Of a DNA stretch of 23,295 bases, positions 15,057-23,192 are shown piece after piece. Under the pieces are notes generated by a model. It did no database searches. It saw only the letters and a list, made by a program, of their open reading frames with translations, and was not told the DNA's origin. Made by a program: the position numbers and the translations under genes. Origin of the DNA: an uncultured Collinsella sp. (GTDB lineage Bacteria > Actinomycetota > Coriobacteriia > Coriobacteriales > Coriobacteriaceae); assembly GCA_900757595.1 (NCBI GenBank), contig CAAEOL010000037.1, forward strand, positions 1 through 23,295. Reading direction: 5' to 3'. Each line of letters begins with the position of its first letter. Position 1 is the stretch's first letter.

Positions 15057-18000
15057 TTAGATAACCGTCACGCGTCCCTGGTTGCCCACAATCGCCTTGG
15101 CCTCGGCCAGCAGCGGAATCGAGCGCGCGTTGACCTTGGCAGGCACCTCGGCGCGCAGCACGCGCCCGTCCACCTGCTCGATAAAGATCTCCACGCGGTC
15201 GCCGCCCGGGTTGGCGGTAAGCACCGTGGCCAAGCGCGCCATATTGCCCTGGCTAAAGCGGCTGTTGGGCACCATGACCTCAAAGACCTTGGGCTTGTTG
15301 TTCTCCTCGTTGAGCTCGAGCGGCACGATCTCCTGCGCGATGATCTGGTCGCCGCGGTCCGAGCGCTCGAGCTTGCCCTTAATGCGCACAAACGCGTCGG
15401 ACAGCTGAGCACCGGTCTCGGGATCGACCTCGCCGTACAGGTACCCCTCGGCCTCCTTGTAGGTCTTGGGGAACACCACGACCGTGGCCTCGCCCTCCAT
15501 GTCCTCGAGCTGCACGATACCCATGGGATCGCCGTTTTTGGTCACGCGCTTGGACACGCTCGAGACCATGCCGGCCCACCACAGTGCCTTGCCCTCGGGA
15601 ATCTCCTGGTTGATGGTGCCGCCCGTGGGGTTCTGCACTTCGTAGCCGGTATCGATCTGCGAGAACGAGAAGTCGCGCGCCTTGGCTAGTGCATACTCAA
15701 ACGGGCGCAGCGGGTGGTCCGAGACATAGATGCCCAGAACCTCCTTCTCCTGGCTCAGCTTAAGGTGGCGGTCCCACTCCTGACCGTCCGGATCGGGCAC
15801 GCTGACCTCAAAGCCCGAGCCCTCGACGTCGCCGAACATATCGAAGAACGACGTTTGGCCGCTCGCGCGATCCTTCTGGCGCTTTACCGCGGCATCGATG
15901 ATGTTCTCGGGGTTGTTCTTGTCCACAAAGTGCATCATCTGGCGACGCGGATACCCCGTGGAGTCGAAGGCACCTGCCTTGATCAGCGATTCGATTACGC
16001 GACGGTTGGCCTGGCTCGAGTCCACGCGCTCGACAAAGTCGTGCAGCGTCTTAAACGGACCGCCTGCCTCGCGCTCGGCGATAATCGCCTGCGCCACGCC
16101 GGTGCCCACGCCGCGGATGCCGGCCAGACCAAAGCGCACGCCCTCCTTGGTAGCCGTGAACTCGGTACCGGACTCGTTGACATCTGGCGAGAGCACGGGG
16201 ATGCCGTCGTGACGGCATGCCGAGACGTAGTGCACGATCTTGTCGGTCTTGCCCGTATAGGACGTCAGAACGGCCGCCATGTACTCGTGCGGATAGTGCG
16301 CCTTGAGCCACGCCGTCTGCATAACCAGGATGGCGTAGCCGGCGGAGTGCGACTTATTGAAGGCGTAGGACGCGAACTCGAGAACATCGTCCCAAATCTT
16401 CTGGGCGACCTCGCGCGTGTAGTTGTTCTTGATGGCGCCGTTCATCCAGTGGTCGTAGGTGGTCTCGTCCGAGCCATCCTCCCAGTGCAGCACCGTCGAC
16501 GTGAGCAGCTTGATCTTTTTCTTAGCCACGGGTTTACGGATACGCGAGTCCGATTCGCCCTTGGAGAAGCCGCACATCTCGACGGAGATGAGCATAACCT
16601 GCTCCTGGTAGACCATGGTGCCGTAGGTTTCGCCCAGGATGTCGTCCAGGCGGTCGTCGTAGGAGACGGCCGGCTCCTTGCCGTTCATACGGTTGATGTA
16701 GGACGAGACCATGCCGGCGCCCAGCGGGCCCGGGCGGTACAGGGCGATCAATGCCACGACGTGCTTGTACTCGGTGGGCTTCATGTTCTTGATCGTGGCC
16801 GTCATGCCGGCGGACTCGACCTGGAAGACGCCGGCAGTGTGACCGGAGCCCATGAGCTTAAAGATCTCGGGATCGTCAAAGGGGATCTCTTCCTCTTTGA
16901 TGTCGATGCCGAAGTTCTTTTTGATGTTTGCCTTGGCCTTGGAGATAACCGTCAGCGTGCGCAGGCCCAAGAAGTCCATCTTGAGCAGGCCCATGTCGGC
17001 AACGGTATGTCCCTCGTACTGGGTAATCTCGACGCCGCCCTTGGTATCGAGCTTGGTGGGCACGTGCTCGTTGACGGGGTCGCGGCAGATCAGAACGGCG
17101 CACGCGTGCACGCCCTCGCCACGGGTGAGGCCCTCGATCGAGAGTGCCGTGTCGATGATGCGGCGGGCGTCGTCGTCCTTTTTATAGGCCTCGGCAAAAT
17201 CGGGGTTAAACAGATCCTCTTTGCCGGGCTGCTTTTCGAGCACCTGCTTGAGCTTGACCTTGGGGTCGCTCGAGACCATCTTGGACAGGCGCTGGCCCAT
17301 GTAGACCGGGTAGTCCAGAACGCGTGCGGCGTCGTTGATGGCCTGCTTGGCCTTAATGGTCGAGTAGGTGATGACGTGGGTGACCTTCTCGGGGCCGTAG
17401 AGCTGGCGAACGTGCTCCACGACCTCGAGGCGCCGCTCATCGTCGAAGTCCATATCGATATCGGGCATCTCGGTACGCTGCGGGGACAGGAACCTCTCGA
17501 ACATCAGGCCGTTCTCGAGCGGGTCGAACGCGGTGATGTTCATGGCGTAGGCGACGATAGCGCCGGCGGCCGAGCCACGGCCGGGGCCGACGCCGATGCC
17601 GTTGTCCTTGGCCCATTGCACGTACTCGGCAACGATCAAAAAGTAGGCGGCAAAGCCCTTGTCGCAGATGACCTTGTATTCGTACTCAAAGCGCTCTTTG
17701 ATGTTGACGCCGCCGATCTCGCGCGTGGCCCAGTCGTCACCGTAGTGCTGGCGCAGGCCCTTCTCGCACTCGCGGCGGAACTGGCTCTCGTGCGTCTCGC
17801 CGGGGTCGAGCAACGGGAAGCGTGGCAGGATGATGGAGTCCCAGTCGAGCTCGACGTAGCACTTGTCGGCGATCTCGAGCGTGTTGTCGCAGGCCTCGGG
17901 GCAATACGGGAACATCGCCCGCATCTCCTCCTCGGTCTTCATGTAAAACTCCGAGCCGGTCATGCGCATGCGGTTGGGGTCGTCGACCTTGGCGTTCATG

Positions 18001-18860
18001 CCAATGCACATGATGACGTCCTGCACGGGCGCGTCCTCGCGGCGCAGGTAGTGGAAGTCGTTGGTGGCGATAACCTTGACGCCCACCTGTTTGGCGATGT
18101 CGATGAGTGTGCGGTCCATCTGCTCATCGGTCAGGCCGTTGTCGGTGGTGATGCCGTGTTCCTGGATCTCGATATAAAAGTCGCCAGGTTCGAAGGTATC
18201 ACGGAAGGTCTCGGCCCACTTGATGGCGCCCTCCATGTCACCGCGGTCGATGTACTTGGGGATGATGCCCGCGATGCAGGCGCTCGTGCAGATCATGCCC
18301 TTGGCGTGGCGGCGCAGATTGTCGAGCGTCACGCGCGGCTTGTAGTAAAAGCCCTGCACGGCGGCCTCGGAGACCGTCTGCATCAGGTTGACGTAGCCCT
18401 CCTGGTCCTTAGCCAAAAGGATCATATGGTAAAGCTCGGGCTTATGGTCGCGGGCGAGCGTCTCGTCCGGCGTAAAGTAGACCTCGCAGCCAAAGATGGG
18501 TTTGATGACCAGAGGCGGCTTGAGCTCGTCGATGTTGCCCTTCTCGTCCCACATGGCCATGTCCTTCACATACTGGGCATGCTCGCGCGGGTTTGCCTCA
18601 GGATCGGGCTCCACCAGCTCGTCACGGCGGTCCTTTTCCAAGAAGGCCTTGTCGTGGCTCCAAGTTTTATACTCGGGCGTATTGTGGTTAACGGCGTCAC
18701 AGGCCAGCGCTAGGTCGGGCACGCCATACATATAGCCGTGGTCGGTAATGGCCACGGCGGGCATGCCAAGCTCAACGGCACGGTTGACCATATCCTGGAT
18801 ACGGGTTGCGCCGTCGAGCATGGAGAAAACAGTGTGATTGTGCAGATGGACGAATGCCAT
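15057..18860 (-). CDS. dnaE: DNA polymerase III alpha subunit
   Basis: The 1267-aa replicative polymerase. The start is ATG 18860 with GGAG upstream. The PHP domain lies at the N-terminus (LHNHTVFSMLDG with H7 and H9; AITDHG with D40 and H41). The palm carries the catalytic PDIDMDFDDERR block (D467, D469), preceded by GVGPGRGSAAGAIVAY. The YQEQVM segment and FNKSHSAGYAILVMQTAWLKAHYP match the family fingers blocks. A tandem HhH part (FGLAGIRGVGTGVAQAI) and a C-terminal OB fold (WWAGMVSSVSKRVTKNGDPMG) follow. The block usually read as GFS-GEAD-LRRAMGKK appears as GFSKGESDSRIRKPVAKKK. It probably heads an operon with the SWIM/SNF2 gene. Confidence 0.98.
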   Translation of the reverse strand: MAFVHLHNHTVFSMLDGATRIQDMVNRAVELGMPAVAITDHGYMYGVPDLALACDAVNHNTPEYKTWSHDKAFLEKDRRDELVEPDPEANPREHAQYVKDMAMWDEKGNIDELKPPLVIKPIFGCEVYFTPDETLARDHKPELYHMILLAKDQEGYVNLMQTVSEAAVQGFYYKPRVTLDNLRRHAKGMICTSACIAGIIPKYIDRGDMEGAIKWAETFRDTFEPGDFYIEIQEHGITTDNGLTDEQMDRTLIDIAKQVGVKVIATNDFHYLRREDAPVQDVIMCIGMNAKVDDPNRMRMTGSEFYMKTEEEMRAMFPYCPEACDNTLEIADKCYVELDWDSIILPRFPLLDPGETHESQFRRECEKGLRQHYGDDWATREIGGVNIKERFEYEYKVICDKGFAAYFLIVAEYVQWAKDNGIGVGPGRGSAAGAIVAYAMNITAFDPLENGLMFERFLSPQRTEMPDIDMDFDDERRLEVVEHVRQLYGPEKVTHVITYSTIKAKQAINDAARVLDYPVYMGQRLSKMVSSDPKVKLKQVLEKQPGKEDLFNPDFAEAYKKDDDARRIIDTALSIEGLTRGEGVHACAVLICRDPVNEHVPTKLDTKGGVEITQYEGHTVADMGLLKMDFLGLRTLTVISKAKANIKKNFGIDIKEEEIPFDDPEIFKLMGSGHTAGVFQVESAGMTATIKNMKPTEYKHVVALIALYRPGPLGAGMVSSYINRMNGKEPAVSYDDRLDDILGETYGTMVYQEQVMLISVEMCGFSKGESDSRIRKPVAKKKIKLLTSTVLHWEDGSDETTYDHWMNGAIKNNYTREVAQKIWDDVLEFASYAFNKSHSAGYAILVMQTAWLKAHYPHEYMAAVLTSYTGKTDKIVHYVSACRHDGIPVLSPDVNESGTEFTATKEGVRFGLAGIRGVGTGVAQAIIAEREAGGPFKTLHDFVERVDSSQANRRVIESLIKAGAFDSTGYPRRQMMHFVDKNNPENIIDAAVKRQKDRASGQTSFFDMFGDVEGSGFEVSVPDPDGQEWDRHLKLSQEKEVLGIYVSDHPLRPFEYALAKARDFSFSQIDTGYEVQNPTGGTINQEIPEGKALWWAGMVSSVSKRVTKNGDPMGIVQLEDMEGEATVVVFPKTYKEAEGYLYGEVDPETGAQLSDAFVRIKGKLERSDRGDQIIAQEIVPLELNEENNKPKVFEVMVPNSRFSQGNMARLATVLTANPGGDRVEIFIEQVDGRVLRAEVPAKVNARSIPLLAEAKAIVGNQGRVTVI

Positions 18861-18899
18861 GTGATGAGCTCCGATGCGGGTTCGTGTTCTGACTGAACG

Positions 18900-18905
18900 A
18901 TTTTA
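18900..18905 (-). promoter_or_regulatory. Possible -10 element of dnaE
   Basis: The minus strand reads TAAAAT 39 bp upstream of the dnaE start. No good -35 element stands at the right distance. A GTTC-N5-GAAC inverted repeat (18886-18898) lies just downstream of it. Confidence 0.25.
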
Positions 18906-18948
18906 CCCCACGGCACGGACAGCGCCCGAACCTAGCCAAACCCACACG

Positions 18949-18976
18949 GGCAGTCTTTTTGGGACGTGCCTTTTTT
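18949..18976 (+). terminator. Terminator-like hairpin on the plus strand, upstream of dnaE
   Basis: GGCA-GTC and GAC-(G)-TGCC pair with one bulge and are followed by six T residues on the plus strand. No plus-strand gene precedes it, so it could only stop antisense transcripts coming from dnaE. Confidence 0.25.
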
Positions 18977-19010
18977 AGCTGCTTTGACCTGATTGCTTCA
19001 TTCGTCGCAA

Positions 19011-19049
19011 AGGGGCCGGACCGCGACCCCATGTCGCGGTCCGGCCCCT
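19011..19049 (-). terminator. Long-stem hairpin ending the beta-glucoside operon
   Basis: A perfect 17-bp GC-rich inverted repeat (arms 19011-19027 and 19033-19049) with a 5-nt loop begins 10 bp after the GH1 stop codon. The T tract is short (TTT), but the stem is very stable and it separates the operon from dnaE. Confidence 0.7.
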
Positions 19050-19058
19050 GAGGAAAGC

Positions 19059-20480
19059 TCAGCTCAGGTCCTCGCCGTTTGAGGCAATTACCTTGCGATA
19101 CCACTCGAACGATCTTTTCTTGCTGCGCCGACGTGTGCCGTGTCCTTCGTCATCGAGGTCGACATAAATGAAACCGTAGCGCTTGCGCATCTGGCCCGTT
19201 GCGACCGAAACCAGATCGATCGGTCCCCAGCACGTGTAGCCCAGGAGGTCCACCCCGTCGATTTCGACGGCGTCCTTCATAGCCTGGATGTGCTCGCGCA
19301 GGTAATCGATACGGTATCCATCATCCACAAAGCCGTTCTGATCCGGCTCATCCGGGGCTCCGAGACCGTTCTCCACGATAAAGAGCGGCTTTTCGTACCG
19401 GTCGTATATGTCGTTCATGGTGATGCGCAGCCCTGCGGGATCGATGAATCTGCCCCATGGCTCCATCTTGAGGTAAGGGTTGGGGGCACTCTTGAGTAGA
19501 TTGGAGTCGAACTGCCCCTCGGTGTTTGCCTGCGCCACGCGCGTCGAGTAGTAAGAGAAGCCCACGAAGTCCACCGGATTCTGCGCAAGGACCTCCTCAT
19601 CGCCCTCCGCCCAAGGAATCGCGAACCCTTGACGCTCATACTCCGTGAGCATGTAGCACGGATAGTGGCCGCGCACCTGCACGTCGGTGAACATGTAGTG
19701 CTTGCGATTCTCGTCCTGAGCCGTTTTAACGTCGGCAGGGTTGCAGGTAGCAGGATAGAAAATACCCGCATTGAGCATGCAGCCGATTTGCGCACCAGGG
19801 ATGATCTCATGGCAGGCGCGCACCGCGCAAGCACTCGCCACGAGCACGTGATGCACCGCGTTATGAACGGAGACGTAGCGGTCCTCCCCCTCATCAAACA
19901 CGATGCCTGCCGCCATGAAGCACGCAGAGGTCATGATGTTGATCTCGTTGAACGTGAGCCAAGAGCGCACTTGATTGCGGTAACGTGCGAACACAGTGCG
20001 AGCGAAGCGCTCAAACATGCCCACGAGAGCGCGGTTGCGCCAACCGCCGTATGCCGTAACAAGATGCATGGGCACGTCATAGTGGTTGAGCGTCACCACC
20101 GGCTCGATGCCCTGTTCGAGGCAGGTGCGAAACACATCCTCATAGAACGCGAGGCCCTGCTCGTTGGGTTCGGAGTCATCCCCGTTGGGGAATATACGGC
20201 TCCATGCGATGGAGAGGCGCAGAGCCTTGAAGCCCATCTCGCCGAAGAGCGCGATGTCCTCGCGGTAATGATGATAGAAATCGATGGCCTGTTGGGCCGG
20301 GTAGTAATGGTCGGACAGCGGCTCGAGCGGAACGTCGTCACCCCTGATGACGGCGAGACGGTCCCGCCCGTACGGCAGAAGATCCGCGTTGGCGAGCCCC
20401 CGCCCGCCCTCGTCCCAAGCACCCTCACACTGGTTGGCGGAAAGCGCGCCGCCCCAGAGGAAATCAGAACGCAATGGCAT
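19059..20480 (-). CDS. GH1 6-phospho-beta-glucosidase (AscB/BglA type)
   Basis: A 473-aa cytosolic retaining glycosidase that hydrolyses phosphorylated beta-glucosides (such as salicin, arbutin or cellobiose 6-phosphate) to glucose 6-phosphate and aglycone or sugar. The start at ATG 20480 has AAGGAGG upstream; the frame is open to 20549. The GH1 N-terminal signature is FLWGGALSANQCEGAW. The acid/base Glu is E179 in LTFNEIN and the nucleophile is E370 in IVENGLG. The C-terminal KKRSFEWYRKVIASNGEDL block holds phosphate-binding residues of the 6-phospho subfamily, and I recall the same ending and GxxRxAV element in E. coli AscB (474 aa). It is the last gene of the operon, following the EIIBC permease with a 126-bp gap that carries a hairpin. 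Confidence 0.96.
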   Translation of the reverse strand: MPLRSDFLWGGALSANQCEGAWDEGGRGLANADLLPYGRDRLAVIRGDDVPLEPLSDHYYPAQQAIDFYHHYREDIALFGEMGFKALRLSIAWSRIFPNGDDSEPNEQGLAFYEDVFRTCLEQGIEPVVTLNHYDVPMHLVTAYGGWRNRALVGMFERFARTVFARYRNQVRSWLTFNEINIMTSACFMAAGIVFDEGEDRYVSVHNAVHHVLVASACAVRACHEIIPGAQIGCMLNAGIFYPATCNPADVKTAQDENRKHYMFTDVQVRGHYPCYMLTEYERQGFAIPWAEGDEEVLAQNPVDFVGFSYYSTRVAQANTEGQFDSNLLKSAPNPYLKMEPWGRFIDPAGLRITMNDIYDRYEKPLFIVENGLGAPDEPDQNGFVDDGYRIDYLREHIQAMKDAVEIDGVDLLGYTCWGPIDLVSVATGQMRKRYGFIYVDLDDEGHGTRRRSKKRSFEWYRKVIASNGEDLS

Positions 20481-20511
20481 GGGAGTCCTCCTTATCTTGC
20501 TTTTAGTGCGA

Positions 20512-20539
20512 ACGGGCACCACCATGCAGCGGTGCCCGT
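20512..20539. other. Intercistronic hairpin between permease and glucosidase genes
   Basis: A perfect 9-bp stem (ACGGGCACC / GGTGCCCGT) with a 10-nt loop lies 31 bp before the GH1 start. No T tract follows on the minus strand, so it looks more like an mRNA processing or stability element than a terminator. Confidence 0.6.
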
Positions 20540-20606
20540 CCGGGTTCATGGGCCCCAGTTCCGAGAAGAGACTCGTTGCGCTAAGGCACCCTTCTAGATG
20601 CAGCGC

Positions 20607-22037
20607 TTAAGCCTCAAGGGCCTCCTCGGCTTCCTTCTCGCCCGATTCGCGATTGTCGAAGCCAAAGACCATGCAGAGGGCGAATGTCACCGCAAAGCCA
20701 ATCGCGCAGCTGATGGCGCCCGGAATGATGTCCTGGCTGAACTTGATGACGTTCATCCACGGGAAGCCGACTCCCGAGAAGACGAAGATGCGCGCGTTGA
20801 GCAGACCGCATGCAAGGCCGCCGGCCGCGCCGCCGATCATCGACCAAGCGAGCGCCTTCTTATCGCGCAAGAGGATGCCGTAAATGATGGGCTCGGATAC
20901 GCGGCCGAGCGCATAGGTAGCGAAGGTAGTCCAACCGAGCTGACGGTTAGCCTTGCCCTTTGCACGGATGCCGTAGGCGAGCGCGACCGCAAGCGTCACG
21001 TAAACAACCACCGTCGTACCCGGAGTGCACACGGCGTCATAGCCCACCTCAAGCCAGCCGGGCATCATAGCGGTGAGAATCGGCACATGCATGCCGGTAG
21101 CGATCACGAGGTTCCACGTCGCACCGACCACCAGACCGCACAGCGGACCGGCGTTCGCGCCGAGCCAGATGATGATATCGGCGATGATGCCCATAATGAA
21201 GGAGACGGCGGGGCCGAAGACGCAGAGTGCAAGCGGCAGCATGATGAGCATGGTCCCCACTGGAATCACGAGGATGCGCAGCATGTCAGGGCAATGCTTC
21301 TTGATAAGCCCCTCTACGTAGGACTGAATCCACACGATGAGGATGATGGGAAGCACCGACTGTGTGTAATTCACCAGCGTCATGGGGATGCCGTAGACGT
21401 CGAACGGAGCGCCCTCCTCGACGATAGCGAGCATGCTCGGATGAATCATAATAGCAGCCGTCATGAGCGCGAGCACAGGACTCGTCTGGAACTTCTTGGC
21501 CGCCGCATAGGCACCGAAGATCGGCAGGAAGTAATATGCCGCGTCTCCCACCAAGGTGAAGAGCCGGTACATGCTGCCCTCCGCGGCTAGAAGGCCCGCG
21601 CCTTCCGGACCAAGCAAAATGGTGAACATGCGGAAGATACCCGCGATGCAGAACACGGGCAGAATGGGAGCGATAGAGCCGCTCACCGCATCGAGAATCA
21701 GATTGCCGATGCGCTTCGGAGCGAACCGCTCCTTCCAGGGAAGCCTCTCTGCTGCGTCCAGATCTTCATCAATCGCCGTCTGGACTTCAAAGCCGCCTTC
21801 CCTGCATACCGCGTCGTAGACCTTGTCGACGGTCGGCCCGATTACGAGCTGCACCTGGCCGCCAGCGTGCACCACGCTAATCACTTCGGGAATCGCATTG
21901 AGCTTGGCGTCATCTGCAAGCCCCTCGTCCTTAAGAACGAGGCGCAGACGCGTCATGCAATGCGTCGCGCTTGAAACATTCGCCTTGCCGCCCACCTCTT
22001 CGATGATTCTTTGGGCGAGTTTTTGATAGTTAGTCAT
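20607..22037 (-). CDS. PTS beta-glucoside-specific permease, EIIBC
   Basis: A 476-aa inner-membrane transporter that imports beta-glucosides and phosphorylates them. The EIIB domain is N-terminal, with the phosphocysteine C27 in THCMTRLRL followed by HAGGQVQLVIG. The EIIC domain (about 105-455) has about ten hydrophobic segments and the RVSEPIIYGI block, equivalent to the GITEP motif. It ends in an acidic tail with no EIIA domain, unlike BglP/BglF (about 610-625 aa), and resembles the BC-only AscF (about 485 aa). EIIA must come from another protein. Two ATGs stand in tandem (22040 and 22037); the second has the better distance (4 nt) from AAAGGAGG and is chosen. It lies between the antiterminator and GH1 genes, which fixes the substrate class. 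Confidence 0.95.
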   Translation of the reverse strand: MTNYQKLAQRIIEEVGGKANVSSATHCMTRLRLVLKDEGLADDAKLNAIPEVISVVHAGGQVQLVIGPTVDKVYDAVCREGGFEVQTAIDEDLDAAERLPWKERFAPKRIGNLILDAVSGSIAPILPVFCIAGIFRMFTILLGPEGAGLLAAEGSMYRLFTLVGDAAYYFLPIFGAYAAAKKFQTSPVLALMTAAIMIHPSMLAIVEEGAPFDVYGIPMTLVNYTQSVLPIILIVWIQSYVEGLIKKHCPDMLRILVIPVGTMLIMLPLALCVFGPAVSFIMGIIADIIIWLGANAGPLCGLVVGATWNLVIATGMHVPILTAMMPGWLEVGYDAVCTPGTTVVVYVTLAVALAYGIRAKGKANRQLGWTTFATYALGRVSEPIIYGILLRDKKALAWSMIGGAAGGLACGLLNARIFVFSGVGFPWMNVIKFSQDIIPGAISCAIGFAVTFALCMVFGFDNRESGEKEAEEALEA

Positions 22038-22052
22038 CATTCCTCCTTTTAC

Positions 22053-22086
22053 GCCACGAATCGTCGTGGCACGAGATGGTTCTCGT
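22053..22086 (-). promoter_or_regulatory. Two abutting hairpins just before the permease ribosome site
   Basis: On the minus strand a 6-bp stem with 4-nt loop (22071-22086) is directly followed by a 7-bp stem with 4-nt loop (22053-22070), with no base between. They end 4 bp before the AAAGGAGG of the permease gene. No T tract follows, so a role in translation or mRNA processing is more likely than termination. Confidence 0.6.
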
Positions 22087-22093
22087 ACTTTCG

Positions 22094-22106
22094 GAGGTCA
22101 TGCCCT
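22094..22106. repeat. 13-bp inverted repeat flanking the antiterminator gene (left copy)
   Basis: GAGGTCATGCCCT here is the exact inverse of AGGGCATGACCTC at 23052-23064. The right copy contains an arm of the leader terminator, and the two copies enclose the antiterminator gene at a distance of about 945 bp. Confidence 0.85.
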
Positions 22107-22128
22107 GCCCTAACACAGGTTACAATCC
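22106..22128 (-). promoter_or_regulatory. Degenerate RAT-like sequence between antiterminator and permease genes
   Basis: The minus strand begins GGATTGTAAC, has a small CCT/AGG stem and reaches GCA, resembling the RAT pattern GGxTTGTTAY...GCA but with one core mismatch and no proper closing CC. It may be an eroded second antiterminator target; support is weak. Confidence 0.3.
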
Positions 22129-22143
22129 TTCTGGCCTGGGTTG

Positions 22144-22998
22144 TCAGCGTCCGGCTGTGCCGGATTCCGCCTTCGTACAGATACGGTTGACATGGAGCAT
22201 GAAGTAAAGCTTCTCCTCGTCGGTGAGCTCCGTATGCCATTCCCGCTTCATATAGGTACAGATGTGGTCGATGCATTGCGCAAGCTCGGGAAACTCCTCG
22301 CGCGAATTCGCATAAAGCGGCAAATTGGCGCTGCTGAGGCTATCGTTACCCTTGATACGCTTGAACAGATACTGCACGTGTGTCGCAAACCGTGAGAACT
22401 CAAAAGACTCCCGATCGATGATGGTACGGAAATCGTACTCGACGATATCAGTGACATCGTTGAGCAGGCGCTCAAACGATTGGGCGCGATCGCTTGCCAC
22501 AGTAACCTCTGCTCCAGTCTTTGCATTGACCAGATTCATGGCGATGCTTGCCACCTCTTCGCGCGGCAGCTCGACGCCCAACTCCTGCCGCACGCGCGCG
22601 GTAATGTAGCGGCCGATTTTGTATTCCAGCGGATAAAGCTGCTGCACATCATAGGTAAGGGGCATATCAAAACAAATGCCCTTCCTCTGCCGCGCAATCG
22701 CAAAGGCGATATGGTCGGCCATGATGAGCACGGCGTTGGGACTGAGTTCGTAAGGCAGCTCGTTCTCTACAATATCCATGATCTTTGCCGTAAACAGCAC
22801 CACATCGGCAGGAAGATCCTGCATGATACGCTGCCCCTCGGCATCGATGCTATAGAACGTGCGCTCGATATGGTCCATCGCGAGCTCCCGGGGGAAGTCA
22901 CCACCGAAGCCGACACCCTTGCCGAGCGCCACGACCTCGCGACCGCGACTATCTCGACAAATCACGGCGTTATTGTTGAGCTTTCTGATCGCCAGCAT
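22144..22998 (-). CDS. licT: BglG/LicT-family transcription antiterminator
   Basis: A 284-aa RNA-binding regulator starting at ATG 22998, with GAGGAGG 9 nt upstream (frame open to 23031). The N-terminal CAT domain (AIRKLNNNAVICRDSRGREVVALGKGVGF, read in two parts around residue 16) binds RAT RNA as a dimer. PRD1 (about 60-165) and PRD2 (about 170-275) follow. Compared with LicT from memory, the phosphorylatable histidines H96 (LicT H100), H207 and H269 are present, while the second PRD1 histidine (H159 in LicT) is N155 in AMNLVNA. PRD1 is normally phosphorylated by EII when substrate is absent, and PRD2 by HPr for activation. It is the first gene of its operon, behind a promoter, RAT and terminator, so it is expected to control its own synthesis. 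Confidence 0.95.
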   Translation of the reverse strand: MLAIRKLNNNAVICRDSRGREVVALGKGVGFGGDFPRELAMDHIERTFYSIDAEGQRIMQDLPADVVLFTAKIMDIVENELPYELSPNAVLIMADHIAFAIARQRKGICFDMPLTYDVQQLYPLEYKIGRYITARVRQELGVELPREEVASIAMNLVNAKTGAEVTVASDRAQSFERLLNDVTDIVEYDFRTIIDRESFEFSRFATHVQYLFKRIKGNDSLSSANLPLYANSREEFPELAQCIDHICTYMKREWHTELTDEEKLYFMLHVNRICTKAESGTAGR

Positions 22999-23046
22999 AT
23001 CGATGCACCTCCTCTCTTGATGATAGGGCACTCATTCGGAGCTGAA

Positions 23047-23103
23047 CAAAAAGGGCATGACCTCGGCAGAAAGCAGCACCCTACTTGCCTACGGTCATGC
23101 CCT
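23047..23103 (-). terminator. Leader terminator controlled by antitermination
   Basis: A perfect 11-bp stem (minus AGGGCATGACC at 23093-23103 and its complement at 23052-23062) encloses a 30-nt region that can extend the hairpin (GGCA/TGCC and AGTAG/CTGCT). Five T residues follow. It lies between the promoter/RAT and the antiterminator start, so it would stop transcription of the whole operon by default. Confidence 0.88.
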
Positions 23104-23153
23104 AAAGTGACACCCGAATATATGTGCAATTGAATAACGAACGGAATCCGGAT

Positions 23154-23182
23154 GGCCATGCTCCCCAAAGGGATAACAACCC
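23154..23182 (-). promoter_or_regulatory. RAT (ribonucleic antiterminator) site
   Basis: The 29 bases align without gaps to the E. coli bgl RAT as I recall it: GG-x-TTGTTA-Y, a 3-bp upper stem, 4-nt loop, purine, GCA, three bases, CC. The conserved bulge elements GTTGTTA and GCA are intact, and flanking GATGG/CCATC extends the lower stem. It starts at about the fourth transcribed nucleotide. Confidence 0.85.
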
Positions 23183-23192
23183 ATCACATGTA

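Noticed and set aside
15714..18713. 999-codon open frame on the plus strand
   Set aside because: It lies entirely antisense to dnaE, whose motifs are unmistakable. The open frame is a by-product of high GC at the third codon position; its translation is rich in His, Val, Leu and Asp with no domain.
18886..18898. GTTC-N5-GAAC as a second LexA box near dnaE
   Set aside because: The half-sites are in the reverse order and the spacer is 5, so it does not match the GAAC-N4-GTTC core.
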